The position numbers and the translations under genes were made by a program. Shown here in pieces: positions 8,579 to 16,500 of a stretch of 64,000 nucleotides of DNA; positions within the stretch are counted from its first letter, which is position 1, and each line of letters begins with the position of its first letter. Source of the stretch: Chloroflexota bacterium (GTDB lineage Bacteria; Chloroflexota; Anaerolineae; Anaerolineales; Villigracilaceae); assembly GCA_021824575.1 (NCBI GenBank), contig JAKAKJ010000080.1, positions 21,413 to 85,412 of the forward strand, written 5' to 3'. Under the pieces are notes generated by a model. The model had not been told where the DNA came from, ran no database searches, and was given only the letters and a program-made list of their open reading frames with translations.

Positions 8579-8597
8579 GTTTGCCGAAGGATCGAGA
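8573..8597. repeat. Copy of a CCTGAG..GAAGG dispersed repeat at a gene end
   Basis: CCCTGAGTTTGCCGAAGG resembles the CCTGAG-CTTGTCGAAGG repeats common in environmental genomes (from memory, not searched). It supplies the TGA stop of the lipid kinase gene. Confidence 0.45.
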
Positions 8598-8651
8598 AGT
8601 TGCAGGTTGAAGGTTGGAAGGTTACAATACTTGCAGCCTTTAACCATCGAA

Positions 8652-10334
8652 ATGCCGGACCTTCTCCATTCCATCCTCAAACAAGATATCGGACATCTTC
8701 GCATCGTTGCGGGATTATGGGGCATCGAACTCGATTCGAATGATGAAGATTCTGCGCGCGAAGAATTATCCGCTTCACTCCTCGACCCGGAACTGGTCGC
8801 TGAATTAATTGACTCGTTCACGCCTCAAGCGCGTGAAGCCCTCACCATGCTGACAAATGCCGAGGGCCGAATCCCGTGGGCAACTTTTGTCCGTCAATTT
8901 GGCGACATCCGCGAAATGGGCGCAGGCAAACGCGACCGCGAACGTCCGCACCTGCGTCCCGCATCCACGTCTGAATATTTGTTTTACCGCGCCCTGATCG
9001 CCCGGGCATTCTTCGACACTGATAAAGGTCCGCAGGAATTTGCATACATCCCCGATGATCTGTTTTCAATGATTCAATCCGGCAGGGGCGGATCGCGATC
9101 CGCCCCTACAAAAGATGAACCTTTGGGCCGCGGTGCAACGCCCGGCGAAAAGAATCACATCCTTCCCGCTGACGATCATATCCTCGACGATGCCACAACT
9201 CTTTTGGCCGCGCTTCGTCTCGGAAAAGAAATTTCTCCTGATCCGAAATTATTATCTCTTTTACAAACCGCCGGATTGTTGAAGAAGAATACTCCACAAG
9301 CCGAGGCCGTACGAAAATTTCTCGAAGCGTCCCGCGCGGACGCTTTGCAAATGTTGATTAACGCCTGGCAAAAATCCGAATCATTCAACGAGCTTCGCTT
9401 AATTCCCAGCCTCATCTGCGAAGGCGAATGGAAAAATCAGCCGCAGGTCACGCGCGAATTTTTGTTGAATTTGCTCGATGCGATTCCTGCTGATAAATGG
9501 TGGAGTTTGATTCCGTTTGTGCGCGACATCAAACAAAAATTCCCGGATTTCCAGCGTCCAGCCGGAGATTATGATTCGTGGTTCATCAAACGCGAAACGG
9601 ACGGCCAATACTTGCGCGGCTTTGCGCATTGGGATGAAGTGGATGGCGCGTTGATTCGATACTTCACCGATATTTTGCATTGGCTGGGAATGGTCGAACT
9701 GGCAAGTCCAGATGAAGGAAAAGATGTCACCGCTTTTCGATTGTTGAATATTAAAAATTTAAAGCCGAAAGTTGAAGATGCCAAATTACATGTGACTTCA
9801 CAGGGAAAAATCGTCGCGCCGAGGTTTGTGCCGCGGGCAGTGCGTTATCAAGTGGCGAGATTTTGCGAATGGGAAGATGATGGTCGAGTAGGCGGCGGGT
9901 CTCGATACGTTCACTCGCCTCGGTCGGAACTACTCGACCAGCGCCGCCATATCGAGACCAAACCTGATGAATATAAATATCACATCACGCCGCATTCATT
10001 GACCAAAGCCACAGAACAAGGTTTGAAAGTCGAACAACTTTTAGCATTGCTGGCAAAACATGCCGATGCTGGAATTCCTCCGGTGCTGGTCAAAGCCCTC
10101 AAGCGCTGGGAGGTTAACGGAACCGAAGCGCGGGCTGAGACTCAAGTCGTTTTAAAGGTCAGCCGCCCCGAAGTCCTGGAAGAGCTGCGGAAATCGAAAG
10201 CGGCGAGATTCCTCGGCGAGCCGCTTGGTCCAACATCGGTCATCATCAAAGCAGGAGCGCAATCCAAGGTGATGGACGCGCTCGCAGAAATGGGTTTATT
10301 GGCAGAAGGAGATGTGAATGAACCGCCGTTATAA
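8652..10334 (+). CDS. Helicase-associated (Helicase_C_3 / XPB-Ssl2 N-terminal-like) protein
   Basis: A 560-residue protein. The C-terminal 150 residues (YHITPHSLTKATEQGL, then PPVLVKALKRW and VVLKVSRPEVLEEL) match the domain found in XPB/Ssl2-associated proteins of bacteria. No Walker motifs are present, so it is not itself a helicase; a role in DNA repair or transcription is only an inference. The ATG at 8652 was chosen because the longer frame runs through repeat DNA and the end of the previous gene. Two palindromic repeats are inserted in frame, coding residues about 145-152 and 410-436. The stop overlaps the next gene by 17 bp. Confidence 0.7.
   Translation: MPDLLHSILKQDIGHLRIVAGLWGIELDSNDEDSAREELSASLLDPELVAELIDSFTPQAREALTMLTNAEGRIPWATFVRQFGDIREMGAGKRDRERPHLRPASTSEYLFYRALIARAFFDTDKGPQEFAYIPDDLFSMIQSGRGGSRSAPTKDEPLGRGATPGEKNHILPADDHILDDATTLLAALRLGKEISPDPKLLSLLQTAGLLKKNTPQAEAVRKFLEASRADALQMLINAWQKSESFNELRLIPSLICEGEWKNQPQVTREFLLNLLDAIPADKWWSLIPFVRDIKQKFPDFQRPAGDYDSWFIKRETDGQYLRGFAHWDEVDGALIRYFTDILHWLGMVELASPDEGKDVTAFRLLNIKNLKPKVEDAKLHVTSQGKIVAPRFVPRAVRYQVARFCEWEDDGRVGGGSRYVHSPRSELLDQRRHIETKPDEYKYHITPHSLTKATEQGLKVEQLLALLAKHADAGIPPVLVKALKRWEVNGTEARAETQVVLKVSRPEVLEELRKSKAARFLGEPLGPTSVIIKAGAQSKVMDALAEMGLLAEGDVNEPPL
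9084..9107. repeat. In-frame REP-like palindrome (GGGGCG family)
   Basis: A perfect 24-bp palindrome with arms AGGGGCGGATCG and complement, preceded by GC (GCAGGGGCG as in the other copies). It begins exactly on a codon boundary of the host gene and encodes Arg-Gly-Gly-Ser-Arg-Ser-Ala-Pro. Confidence 0.9.
9881..9959. repeat. In-frame composite repeat of the GGTCTCGATA / CTACTCGACCA family
   Basis: Element X (TGGTCGAGTAG, 9881-9891), Y (GGTCTCGATA, 9898-9907), complement of X (9930-9940), complement of Y (9950-9959). The pairs are interleaved, not nested. The stretch is in frame within the host gene and encodes about 26 residues rich in Arg, Gly and Ser. Copies of Y plus the X complement also occur at 24587-24660, 41324-41361 and 58825-58855. 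Confidence 0.85.
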
Positions 10335-10566
10335 AATTATCTTGATCGTTTTGATTGCAATGTTGCTGATCCTCGCGATCCCGGTACGGGTCGAGTGCGG
10401 CGTCATCGGTTATGCCTGCGCCACCGGGCCAGACCCAAGCGGAACGTATTACACGTACTACGAAATCAAACCACTGGGAATCACAGCGATTGAAACGATC
10501 ATTCATCAGGATTTGGGTCTGTACTATTCGTCAGGGAATCAAGCGCATTCCGTTCAACAGCCATAA
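10318..10566 (+). CDS. Small secreted or membrane-anchored protein, unknown function
   Basis: An 82-residue protein starting MNRRYKIILIVLIAMLLILAIP: a positively charged end and one hydrophobic helix (6-22), then about 60 mostly polar residues. Two Cys (27 and 34) could form an extracytoplasmic disulfide. It has no lipobox. The start lies inside the last codons of the helicase-associated gene (17-bp overlap), with GGAGATGTGA just before it, so translation is probably coupled. A strong terminator follows directly. I do not recognise the family. Confidence 0.7.
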   Translation: MNRRYKIILIVLIAMLLILAIPVRVECGVIGYACATGPDPSGTYYTYYEIKPLGITAIETIIHQDLGLYYSSGNQAHSVQQP

Positions 10567-10591
10567 GCCGTCGTTCGAATGACGGCTTTTT
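10565..10591 (+). terminator. Rho-independent terminator
   Basis: AAGCCGTC and GACGGCTT pair around an 8-base loop, followed by T residues. The first base of the stem overlaps the stop codon of the small membrane protein gene. Confidence 0.88.
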
Positions 10592-10632
10592 GTCACCATC
10601 GAATCGTGACCGCTGGGCTAGAAGCGAAGTCG

Positions 10633-10638
10633 TATAAT
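10633..10638 (+). promoter_or_regulatory. -10 element of the kbl promoter
   Basis: A consensus TATAAT lies 32 bases before the preferred kbl start and just after a terminator, giving a leader of about 25 nt with a GGAG ribosome binding site. No convincing -35 box is seen. Confidence 0.55.
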
Positions 10639-10670
10639 AATTTTACGATTCCCTTCAACTGGAGATGAAC

Positions 10671-11849
10671 ATGTCCAAACTCGATTGGCTCACGCAAGAA
10701 ATTGACGGCTTGAAAGATCAGGGCCTGTATAACCGTATCCGCACGATTGGCTCGGCGCAGGGCGCGCGCTTGATCGTGGACGGAAAAGATGTTTTGAATT
10801 TTTGCTCCAACAATTATCTCGGGCTTGCGAATCATCCCAAGCTCATCGAAGCCGCGAAGGATGCCACGAAAAAATATGGCGTGGGTCCGGCGGCAGTGCG
10901 GACGATCGCGGGCACGACCAATTTGCATGTCGAACTTGAAAAGCGTCTCGCAAAATTCAAAGGCGCGGAAGATGTCATCACGTTCCAATCGGGCTTCACC
11001 GCAAATCTCGGAACGATCTCGGCGCTCATCACAAAAGAAGATGTGATTTTCTCTGACCGACTGAACCACGCTTCAATCATTGACGGTTGCCGACTCTCCG
11101 GCGGACGAATCATTCCGTATGACCACAACGATCCGACTGCGCTCGAAGCGGCCATCAAGGAAAATGCCGGGACCTACCGCCGGGCTTTGATCGTCACGGA
11201 CGGCGTCTTCAGCATGGACGGCGACATTGCGCCGCTGCCAGCCTTGTATGAAGTCGCGAAGAAATACGACATCCTATTCATGGTTGACGACGCGCACGGC
11301 GAAGGCGTCTTAGGCAAAGGCGGACGCGGCATCGTGGATCATTTCGATTTGCACGGCAAAGTGGATATCGAAGTCGGCACGATGTCGAAAGCGTTCGGCG
11401 TCGTCGGCGGAATGGTGGCGGGAAACAGAGTCATCATCGAGTGGCTGCGTCAGCGCGGACGCCCATTCCTTTTCTCATCGGCAGTCACCGCGCCGGATGC
11501 CGCGGCATGTTTGGCGGCAGTTGATCTGTTGGAAGAATCAACCGCGCTGGTTGACAAACTTTGGGACAACGCCAAATATTTCAAAGCCGAAATGAAGAAA
11601 CTCGGCTTCGATACCGGCGTCAGTGAAACGCCCATCACGCCCATCATGCTCGGCGAAGCGCCGCTCGCGCAGCAATTCAGCCGCGAACTGTTTGAGAACG
11701 GAGTGTTCGCCATGTCCATCGGTTTCCCGACCGTGGCAAAAGGCAAAGCCCGCATCCGCGTGATGATCTCGGCATCACATGAGAAGAATGACTTGGATAA
11801 AGGTTTGGAAGCGTTCGCGAAAGTTGGGAAGAAGTTGGGAGTGATTTAG
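10671..11849 (+). CDS. kbl: Glycine C-acetyltransferase (2-amino-3-ketobutyrate CoA ligase)
   Basis: A PLP-dependent alpha-oxoamine synthase of about 392 residues. It cleaves 2-amino-3-ketobutyrate with CoA to glycine and acetyl-CoA in threonine breakdown. [14 protein letters not shown] near the N-terminus and [21 protein letters not shown] and [12 protein letters not shown] (PLP-lysine region) are diagnostic. BioF and ALAS belong to the same superfamily, but the length and start region favour Kbl. The start ATG 10671 is preferred over 10665 because GGAG is then six bases away. No threonine dehydrogenase gene (tdh) is adjacent. Confidence 0.93.
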   Translation: MSKLDWLTQEIDGLKDQGLYNRIRTIGSAQGARLIVDGKDVLNFCSNNYLGLANHPKLIEAAKDATKKYGVGPAAVRTIAGTTNLHVELEKRLAKFKGAEDVITFQSGFTANLGTISALITKEDVIFSDRLNHASIIDGCRLSGGRIIPYDHNDPTALEAAIKENAGTYRRALIVTDGVFSMDGDIAPLPALYEVAKKYDILFMVDDAHGEGVLGKGGRGIVDHFDLHGKVDIEVGTMSKAFGVVGGMVAGNRVIIEWLRQRGRPFLFSSAVTAPDAAACLAAVDLLEESTALVDKLWDNAKYFKAEMKKLGFDTGVSETPITPIMLGEAPLAQQFSRELFENGVFAMSIGFPTVAKGKARIRVMISASHEKNDLDKGLEAFAKVGKKLGVI

Positions 11850-11876
11850 TTTGGTAGTTCAATAGCCACATCGTTG

Positions 11877-11903
11877 GGCGGATGTGATGCATCCGCCCTT
11901 TTG
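11877..11903 (+). terminator. Rho-independent terminator of kbl
   Basis: Arms GGGCGGATG and CATCCGCCC with loop TGATG, followed by TTTT. It lies 28 bp after the kbl stop. The segment between (11848-11866) contains a short TAGTT-unit array like the one flanking the gene at 28719-29111. Confidence 0.85.
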
Positions 11904-12030
11904 ATTTGCACCCAAACCGGATTTGCGTTATCATTCCGCCAATCGGCGCCAGAATATCAAAGTCGTATTCCCCCAAATCGTTCAATTAAATTTACGACAG
12001 GCGACCTCATTCTTACACATTGAGGAAATC

Positions 12031-12936
12031 ATGTCGCATACCCAGGCACAAAAAGATAAAACGACCGCCGCGCTTAGTTCGGTCCTTGCCGCGGTCGGAT
12101 TAACCTCCTTCAAGATCATTGTCGGTATCCTAACGAACTCGCTTGGCATTTTGGCTGAAGCCGCGCATTCTGCGCTCGATCTGGTCGCGGCGCTCATGAC
12201 GCTCTTCGCCGTCCGCATGGCAGATAAGCCCGCAGACAAGGAACACAACTTCGGTCACGGAAAGATCGAAAACCTGTCCGCGTTGTTCGAGACGGTTTTA
12301 CTGCTCGCCACATCAGCGTGGATCATTTACGAAGCCGTGAATCGTCTGTTCTTCAAAAAGGCGGAAGTCGAAATCTCGGTCTGGTCGTTCATCGTGATGG
12401 GCACTTCGATTGCGATTGACTACACCCGCTCGCGGATCCTTTACCGCGCCGCGAAAAAATATAACTCGCAGGCGCTCGAAGCGGATGCGCTCCATTTCTC
12501 GACCGACATCTGGTCCTCGACCGTGGTCATCCTCGGCCTCATCGGCTTGACGCTCGCCCGCTACATACCGGGACTCAATTGGATGTCCGAAGCGGACGCG
12601 ATCGCGGCGCTGGTCGTCGCGTTGATCGTCATCTACGTCAGCGGCGAATTGGGCTGGCGGACCATCAGTGCCTTGCTCGATACCGCGCCGGACGGCATGA
12701 CCGAAAAGATCATCGCCAAGGTCAGACGGATGAAAGGCGTCCATGATTGCCACGCGGTCCGCATCCGGCCGTCGGGCGCGCGCTGGTTTGTGGATTTACA
12801 CGTCACGATGGACGGCGCGCGCACGCTCAATGAAACGCACGCCATCACCGAGCGGATCGAGAAGAGGGTGCATGAGCTTCTCCCCAACTCGGACGTGACG
12901 GTTCACGTCGAGCCGTTGGAAATGGCAGAGACGTAA
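12031..12936 (+). CDS. Cation diffusion facilitator family transporter
   Basis: A 301-residue CDF-type metal/proton antiporter, likely exporting Zn, Mn, Fe or Co. Six hydrophobic segments occupy about 15-220, and a cytoplasmic ferredoxin-like domain (220-301) binds regulatory metal. Visible metal ligands are AAHSALD (His46, Asp50), HNFGHGKIEN in the first loop, and DALHFSTDIWSS (HxxxD) in the fifth helix. The ATG at 12031 is preferred because GAGGAA lies just upstream; the open frame extends 36 codons farther without support. The gene appears monocistronic. Confidence 0.93.
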   Translation: MSHTQAQKDKTTAALSSVLAAVGLTSFKIIVGILTNSLGILAEAAHSALDLVAALMTLFAVRMADKPADKEHNFGHGKIENLSALFETVLLLATSAWIIYEAVNRLFFKKAEVEISVWSFIVMGTSIAIDYTRSRILYRAAKKYNSQALEADALHFSTDIWSSTVVILGLIGLTLARYIPGLNWMSEADAIAALVVALIVIYVSGELGWRTISALLDTAPDGMTEKIIAKVRRMKGVHDCHAVRIRPSGARWFVDLHVTMDGARTLNETHAITERIEKRVHELLPNSDVTVHVEPLEMAET

Positions 12937-12944
12937 ATAACGCG

Positions 12945-13065
12945 AGTTCGGGTTAGCGAATCGGGACGCAGAAGAACGCTGATTCGCGCTGACAAGGAAA
13001 GGAAAAATCTGCGTTTTCAGCGTTTATCAGCGTCCAAAATCTGAGACCACCCCTTATCCCGAACT
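12945..13065. repeat. Nested inverted repeat in an intergenic gap
   Basis: Outer arms AGTTCGGG (12945-12952) and CCCGAACT (13058-13065) enclose an inner imperfect hairpin from GGACGCAGAAGAACGCTGA (12964) to the complementary-looking TTATCAGCGTCC ending at 13035. It fills most of the gap and has no coding potential. Confidence 0.7.
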
Positions 13066-13241
13066 GACGTTAAAAACCTATATCATGTCAACGCCCTGCG
13101 CCCTTTCAGGGTTGCGAGCCACGTAGGGGCAAAGGAATCCCGTGTTTTCGTGCAATTGATCGTTTGGAGGGTAAAGGGGATTGCTTCGCGAAAAACGCTC
13201 GCAACGACATTTGCAATTTGTATTTTGAAAAACCCTTTTAA
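13066..13241. other. Rest of the gap: repeat remnants only
   Basis: No gene is visible. The stretch holds fragments of dispersed repeats, for example GTAGGGGCA near 13124 and GATTGCTTCGCG followed by CTCGCAACGAC (13179-13208), a degenerate half of the GTCATTGCGAG family. Confidence 0.5.
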
Positions 13242-14261
13242 TCAACCAACCGCCTTCAACACCTTCATCGCCCGCAGCGTGACCCATTTATTTGGCAGTT
13301 TCTTTTCGCCAAAGTTGCCCCAGGTTTTTCCGCTGTAATCGAACTCCATCAACCATTGACCGTGTTCATTTTGTTTTTCACGAATAATATCAAGTGTATT
13401 GGATAATCGTTTGTCATCCCCATAATCCAAACCGACCATGGCTTCGGCAAGCTGCAGCAAGTCGGTGATATAGAACACGGGGAAGCCGAACTTCCACCAG
13501 TTGCCGCTGGGTTTGTCGGCATATCCGGTTGGATATTGCGCCGTAGCGGGGTCAATCTTGAAAAAGAAATCCACGCCTTGCTGAATGGCCTTCCTGATCA
13601 ACGGAGTCCGTTCATCCTCCGATAATTTGCTGAACGCCATCATCACTTTGACTCCGCCCCACGCACAGGGCAATTTGTTGTTGGCTCCGCACGCAAAGTC
13701 CGGGCCACACTTCCCCGCATAATAACGGATGGACGCATCTTTATTTTTCATCGGCGCGACGCCATCACCCGTGACCGTGCGCGCCATCCATTCGTATGCC
13801 TGTTTCATGCGCGGGTCATCGTAGCCCAACTCCATCAACGACCAGAGCATGTTTCCTTGCAGGCAATCAATGGTCCCCGAAGGAGAATTGTTGGTCATGG
13901 CAGAGATTTGCCCGCCCGGGTTCAAGGCGTTATCGAGATAATATCGGCACGCCTGCTTGATGCGCTTGTCTTCCTTCACGGAAGCGCCTAATTGCGCCAG
14001 CAGGATCAGCGCCCACACGGTGGACTTATACTTCGGGCCATATCCCGTCCCCGGCCTTTTCCAATAACCTTCCGCATCCATCTTGGACAGAATATGTGCA
14101 ATCGGCCCGTCTTTGTGAGCGGACTTGCGCGCAGATTTTAGTTTTGGATCATTGGGTGAAAGATCGAGCAGATCGCGCATCGCAAGATAACGAACGCCGG
14201 GATTATCGGACTCCAGCAGCCACGGCAGAGAGTCGCTTCGGAGTTGGTTCTTCCAAGACAT
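13242..14261 (-). CDS. Prenyltransferase/squalene-cyclase-like alpha-alpha toroid protein
   Basis: A 339-residue soluble protein with repeated helical-hairpin motifs of the terpenoid cyclase / protein prenyltransferase toroid type: WLLESDNPGVRYLAMRDLL at the start, YKSTVWALILLAQLGA near 75-90, CLQGNMLWSLMELGYDD near 130-150, and repeated GDDKR/GQW elements near the end. It lacks the DxDD motif of class II cyclases, so cyclase activity is doubtful. Similar proteins are, to my memory, often misannotated as nitrogen fixation proteins; nothing here supports that. Its role is unknown. Flanking genes do not help. Confidence 0.65.
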   Translation of the reverse strand: MSWKNQLRSDSLPWLLESDNPGVRYLAMRDLLDLSPNDPKLKSARKSAHKDGPIAHILSKMDAEGYWKRPGTGYGPKYKSTVWALILLAQLGASVKEDKRIKQACRYYLDNALNPGGQISAMTNNSPSGTIDCLQGNMLWSLMELGYDDPRMKQAYEWMARTVTGDGVAPMKNKDASIRYYAGKCGPDFACGANNKLPCAWGGVKVMMAFSKLSEDERTPLIRKAIQQGVDFFFKIDPATAQYPTGYADKPSGNWWKFGFPVFYITDLLQLAEAMVGLDYGDDKRLSNTLDIIREKQNEHGQWLMEFDYSGKTWGNFGEKKLPNKWVTLRAMKVLKAVG

Positions 14262-14378
14262 GTGTGCCTCCTTTCGGAACCGGATATCCCCATGTTTAAA
14301 ACCAGTATAGCACTTTACAAACGGGACGACTTATTTGAAAAACAAAGAAAATCCAACAAGTATGGCGAAGAAAATTTT

Positions 14379-14404
14379 GAAGGCTGGGAATTTTCTCAGC
14401 CTTC
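14379..14404 (-). terminator. Probable terminator downstream of the ABC-F gene
   Basis: GAAGGCTG at 14379-14386 pairs with CAGCCTTC at 14397-14404. On the minus strand it is followed by an A/T-rich tail (AAAATTTTC). It lies 34 bp after the ABC-F stop. Confidence 0.55.
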
Positions 14405-14437
14405 AAATACTGACCATCCGATTTTGCTTCTGGCGTA

Positions 14438-16429
14438 TTAACCTTGCATTCCCTCCCACTCCGCCAGCTTCTCATCCATCTCTTTTTGCACGCGTTCGTA
14501 TTCTCTTCCAATCACCGCAACTTCATTCGGATTCACAAACAGACTTTCCAATTGCGCGCCTAAATTCGCCAATTCCGCTTCGAGCGCGGCGATGGTATTT
14601 TCGAGTTCCTGCATCTGCGCGATCTTTCGTCTTTCCTCTTTACTTGAAGAAGATATGCGTTGTTTTGGCGTAGGGGTGGAGCGACGCTCCGCCCCTACTG
14701 CATTACGCGCCGCTTCCTTCTCGCGTTCCTCTTTCATCTGTGAATACGTGCCTTTGAAAACCATCAGACGATTCTCATCGGCATTGACTTCCCAGATTTG
14801 CATCGCCAGCGCGTCGACAAGATAACGATCATGCGTGACCAGCAAGATCGTGCCTTTATACGAATCCAGCACGGACTGCAAAACTTCCTGTGCGGGGATA
14901 TCCAAATGATTCGTCGGCTCATCGAGCAGCAACAAATTCGTATCTTCCAACGCCAGCTTGGCTAATGCCAATCGTCCGCGTTCGCCGCCAGAGATCATGG
15001 AAACTTTCTTGAACACATCGTCGCCGGAGAAAAGGTATTTGCCAAGATAATCGCGTCCCTGATAGGGCAGCATGCCGGGCGAGGCGGTCAGGATTTCATC
15101 CAATACTGTTTTATCGGGATCGAGTCCCTCGTGCGCCTGCGCGAAATATCCGATGCGCAGACTCGCTCCCAGAATCACCTCGCCCGCCAACGGTTCGATC
15201 TGACCGAGAATCGTTTTGAGAAACGTTGTCTTGCCCGCGCCGTTCGGACCGATCAAGGCCGCGCACTCGGTGCGTCGCAATTCGATATCCGGCACGCGGA
15301 AAAGCATCCTGCCCGGATAACCAATTTCAAGATCACGCGTGCGAATCACCAAGTCGCCGGAGCGGGCCGTCGAACGCAGATGCAGATGAAGGTCCGGTGT
15401 GACGCGCAGCGGCGGACGCAATGCGCGCACACGCCGCTCAGCTTCCTCCACGCTGAACGGGCTGATTGTTGTGTCCACATCCAACTGCGACCAATTCGTG
15501 CTGACCACCGCGTCCATGCCGACTTGTTCAATTGCCTGCACCACGCGCGTCAGCCGTCGCAGTTTGCCTTTGGCCTGCTGAATGTTCTGCCCTGAAATAT
15601 TTTTCTTGATATATTCCACATCCTTCAACAACTTCTCGCGCTCCGATTCGAAAACTTCGGTGCGATGATTCCAGCGATTCTCACGCTCCTGCAAATAGGT
15701 GCTGTAATTGCCGCGGTAAAGTTCCGATCCGCTCACGGACATTTCGAGCAGCACATTGCAGGTATGATCGAGAAAATAACGATCATGGGAGACGATAAGC
15801 GCCGCGCCGTCCCACTGACTCAAATAACCTTCGAGCCATTCGATGGCTTCGATGTCGAGATGATTGGTCGGCTCATCGAGCAGTAACAAATCGGGATTCG
15901 AAAGAAGCAGCTTCGCGAGGAACGCGCGCGTGCGTTGTCCACCCGAAAGATGATCGAGCGGCATTTGAAAATCAGATTCATCGAAGCCGAGGCCCGTGAG
16001 AACCTGTTTGATTCGGACCTGATAGACATAACCGCCGCGCCGCTCGAAGTCTTCCTGCATCGGGCCATACCGGACCAAAGCCGGTTCCCGTTTAATTGGG
16101 TCGGACATTTCGGCTTCGAGCTTTTCCAGCTCGCGTTGACGCCGAATCAAATCGGCGAACTCCGACAGGCATGCATCCCAAATCGTTCCGTCGAGTTGGA
16201 AGTCTGCTTCCTGAGACAGATATCCGACGCGAAGATTCTTCGCGCGCGTAACCTTTCCCGCTGACGGTTCCTCCAAGCCGACAAGGATTCGCAGCAATGT
16301 AGTCTTGCCAATTCCGTTCGGTCCGACGAGTGCAAAGCGCGCGCCTTTGACAATCGAAAACGAAACATCGCGGAAGATGTCTTCCGCGCCGAAGGATTTG
16401 GTGAGGGAATGTGCAGTGATGAGGGACAT
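14438..16429 (-). CDS. ABC-F family ATP-binding cassette protein
   Basis: A 663-residue duplicated ABC protein without membrane segments. Domain 1 carries GPNGIGKTTLLRIL (Walker A), LSGGQRTRAFLAKLL and LLLDEPTNHLD; domain 2 carries GPNGAGKTTFLKTI, ISGGERGRLALAKL and LLLDEPTNHLD. A charged interdomain linker and a C-terminal coiled coil (about 595-660) match Uup/YdiF/EttA-like proteins that act on ribosomes. The start ATG 16429 follows the first residues typical of the family. A GTAGGGG palindrome is inserted in frame just before the coiled coil (residues about 577-587). The subfamily and any antibiotic-resistance role cannot be told. Confidence 0.93.
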   Translation of the reverse strand: MSLITAHSLTKSFGAEDIFRDVSFSIVKGARFALVGPNGIGKTTLLRILVGLEEPSAGKVTRAKNLRVGYLSQEADFQLDGTIWDACLSEFADLIRRQRELEKLEAEMSDPIKREPALVRYGPMQEDFERRGGYVYQVRIKQVLTGLGFDESDFQMPLDHLSGGQRTRAFLAKLLLSNPDLLLLDEPTNHLDIEAIEWLEGYLSQWDGAALIVSHDRYFLDHTCNVLLEMSVSGSELYRGNYSTYLQERENRWNHRTEVFESEREKLLKDVEYIKKNISGQNIQQAKGKLRRLTRVVQAIEQVGMDAVVSTNWSQLDVDTTISPFSVEEAERRVRALRPPLRVTPDLHLHLRSTARSGDLVIRTRDLEIGYPGRMLFRVPDIELRRTECAALIGPNGAGKTTFLKTILGQIEPLAGEVILGASLRIGYFAQAHEGLDPDKTVLDEILTASPGMLPYQGRDYLGKYLFSGDDVFKKVSMISGGERGRLALAKLALEDTNLLLLDEPTNHLDIPAQEVLQSVLDSYKGTILLVTHDRYLVDALAMQIWEVNADENRLMVFKGTYSQMKEEREKEAARNAVGAERRSTPTPKQRISSSSKEERRKIAQMQELENTIAALEAELANLGAQLESLFVNPNEVAVIGREYERVQKEMDEKLAEWEGMQG
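14670..14698. repeat. In-frame REP-like palindrome in the ABC-F gene
   Basis: Arms GTAGGGGTGGAGC (14670-14682) and GCTCCGCCCCTAC (14686-14698) pair with one G-T wobble around a three-base loop. It is read through in frame in the variable linker before the C-terminal coiled coil. Confidence 0.88.
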
Positions 16430-16443
16430 GATAATTGCATGGC

Positions 16444-16500
16444 AAGGGCACAGCAAGACGAGCAAGCGTCAAAGGATTTTTGATTCTCCGCTGTGCCCTT
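16444..16500. repeat. REP-like hairpin at the 3' end of the RAYT gene
   Basis: AAGGGCACAGC (16444-16454) pairs with GCTGTGCCCTT (16490-16500). The right arm overlaps the stop codon of the transposase-like gene. The GGGCACAGC core recurs at 50598-50621. Confidence 0.75.

Noticed and set aside
8484..8651. Longer N-terminus for the helicase-associated protein
   Set aside because: The extra codons overlap the lipid kinase gene and a repeat; ATG 8652 fits better.
11923..12030. Longer N-terminus for the cation transporter
   Set aside because: No family similarity; GAGGAA precedes ATG 12031.
10567..12030. kbl-tdh operon
   Set aside because: No threonine dehydrogenase gene is adjacent to kbl.
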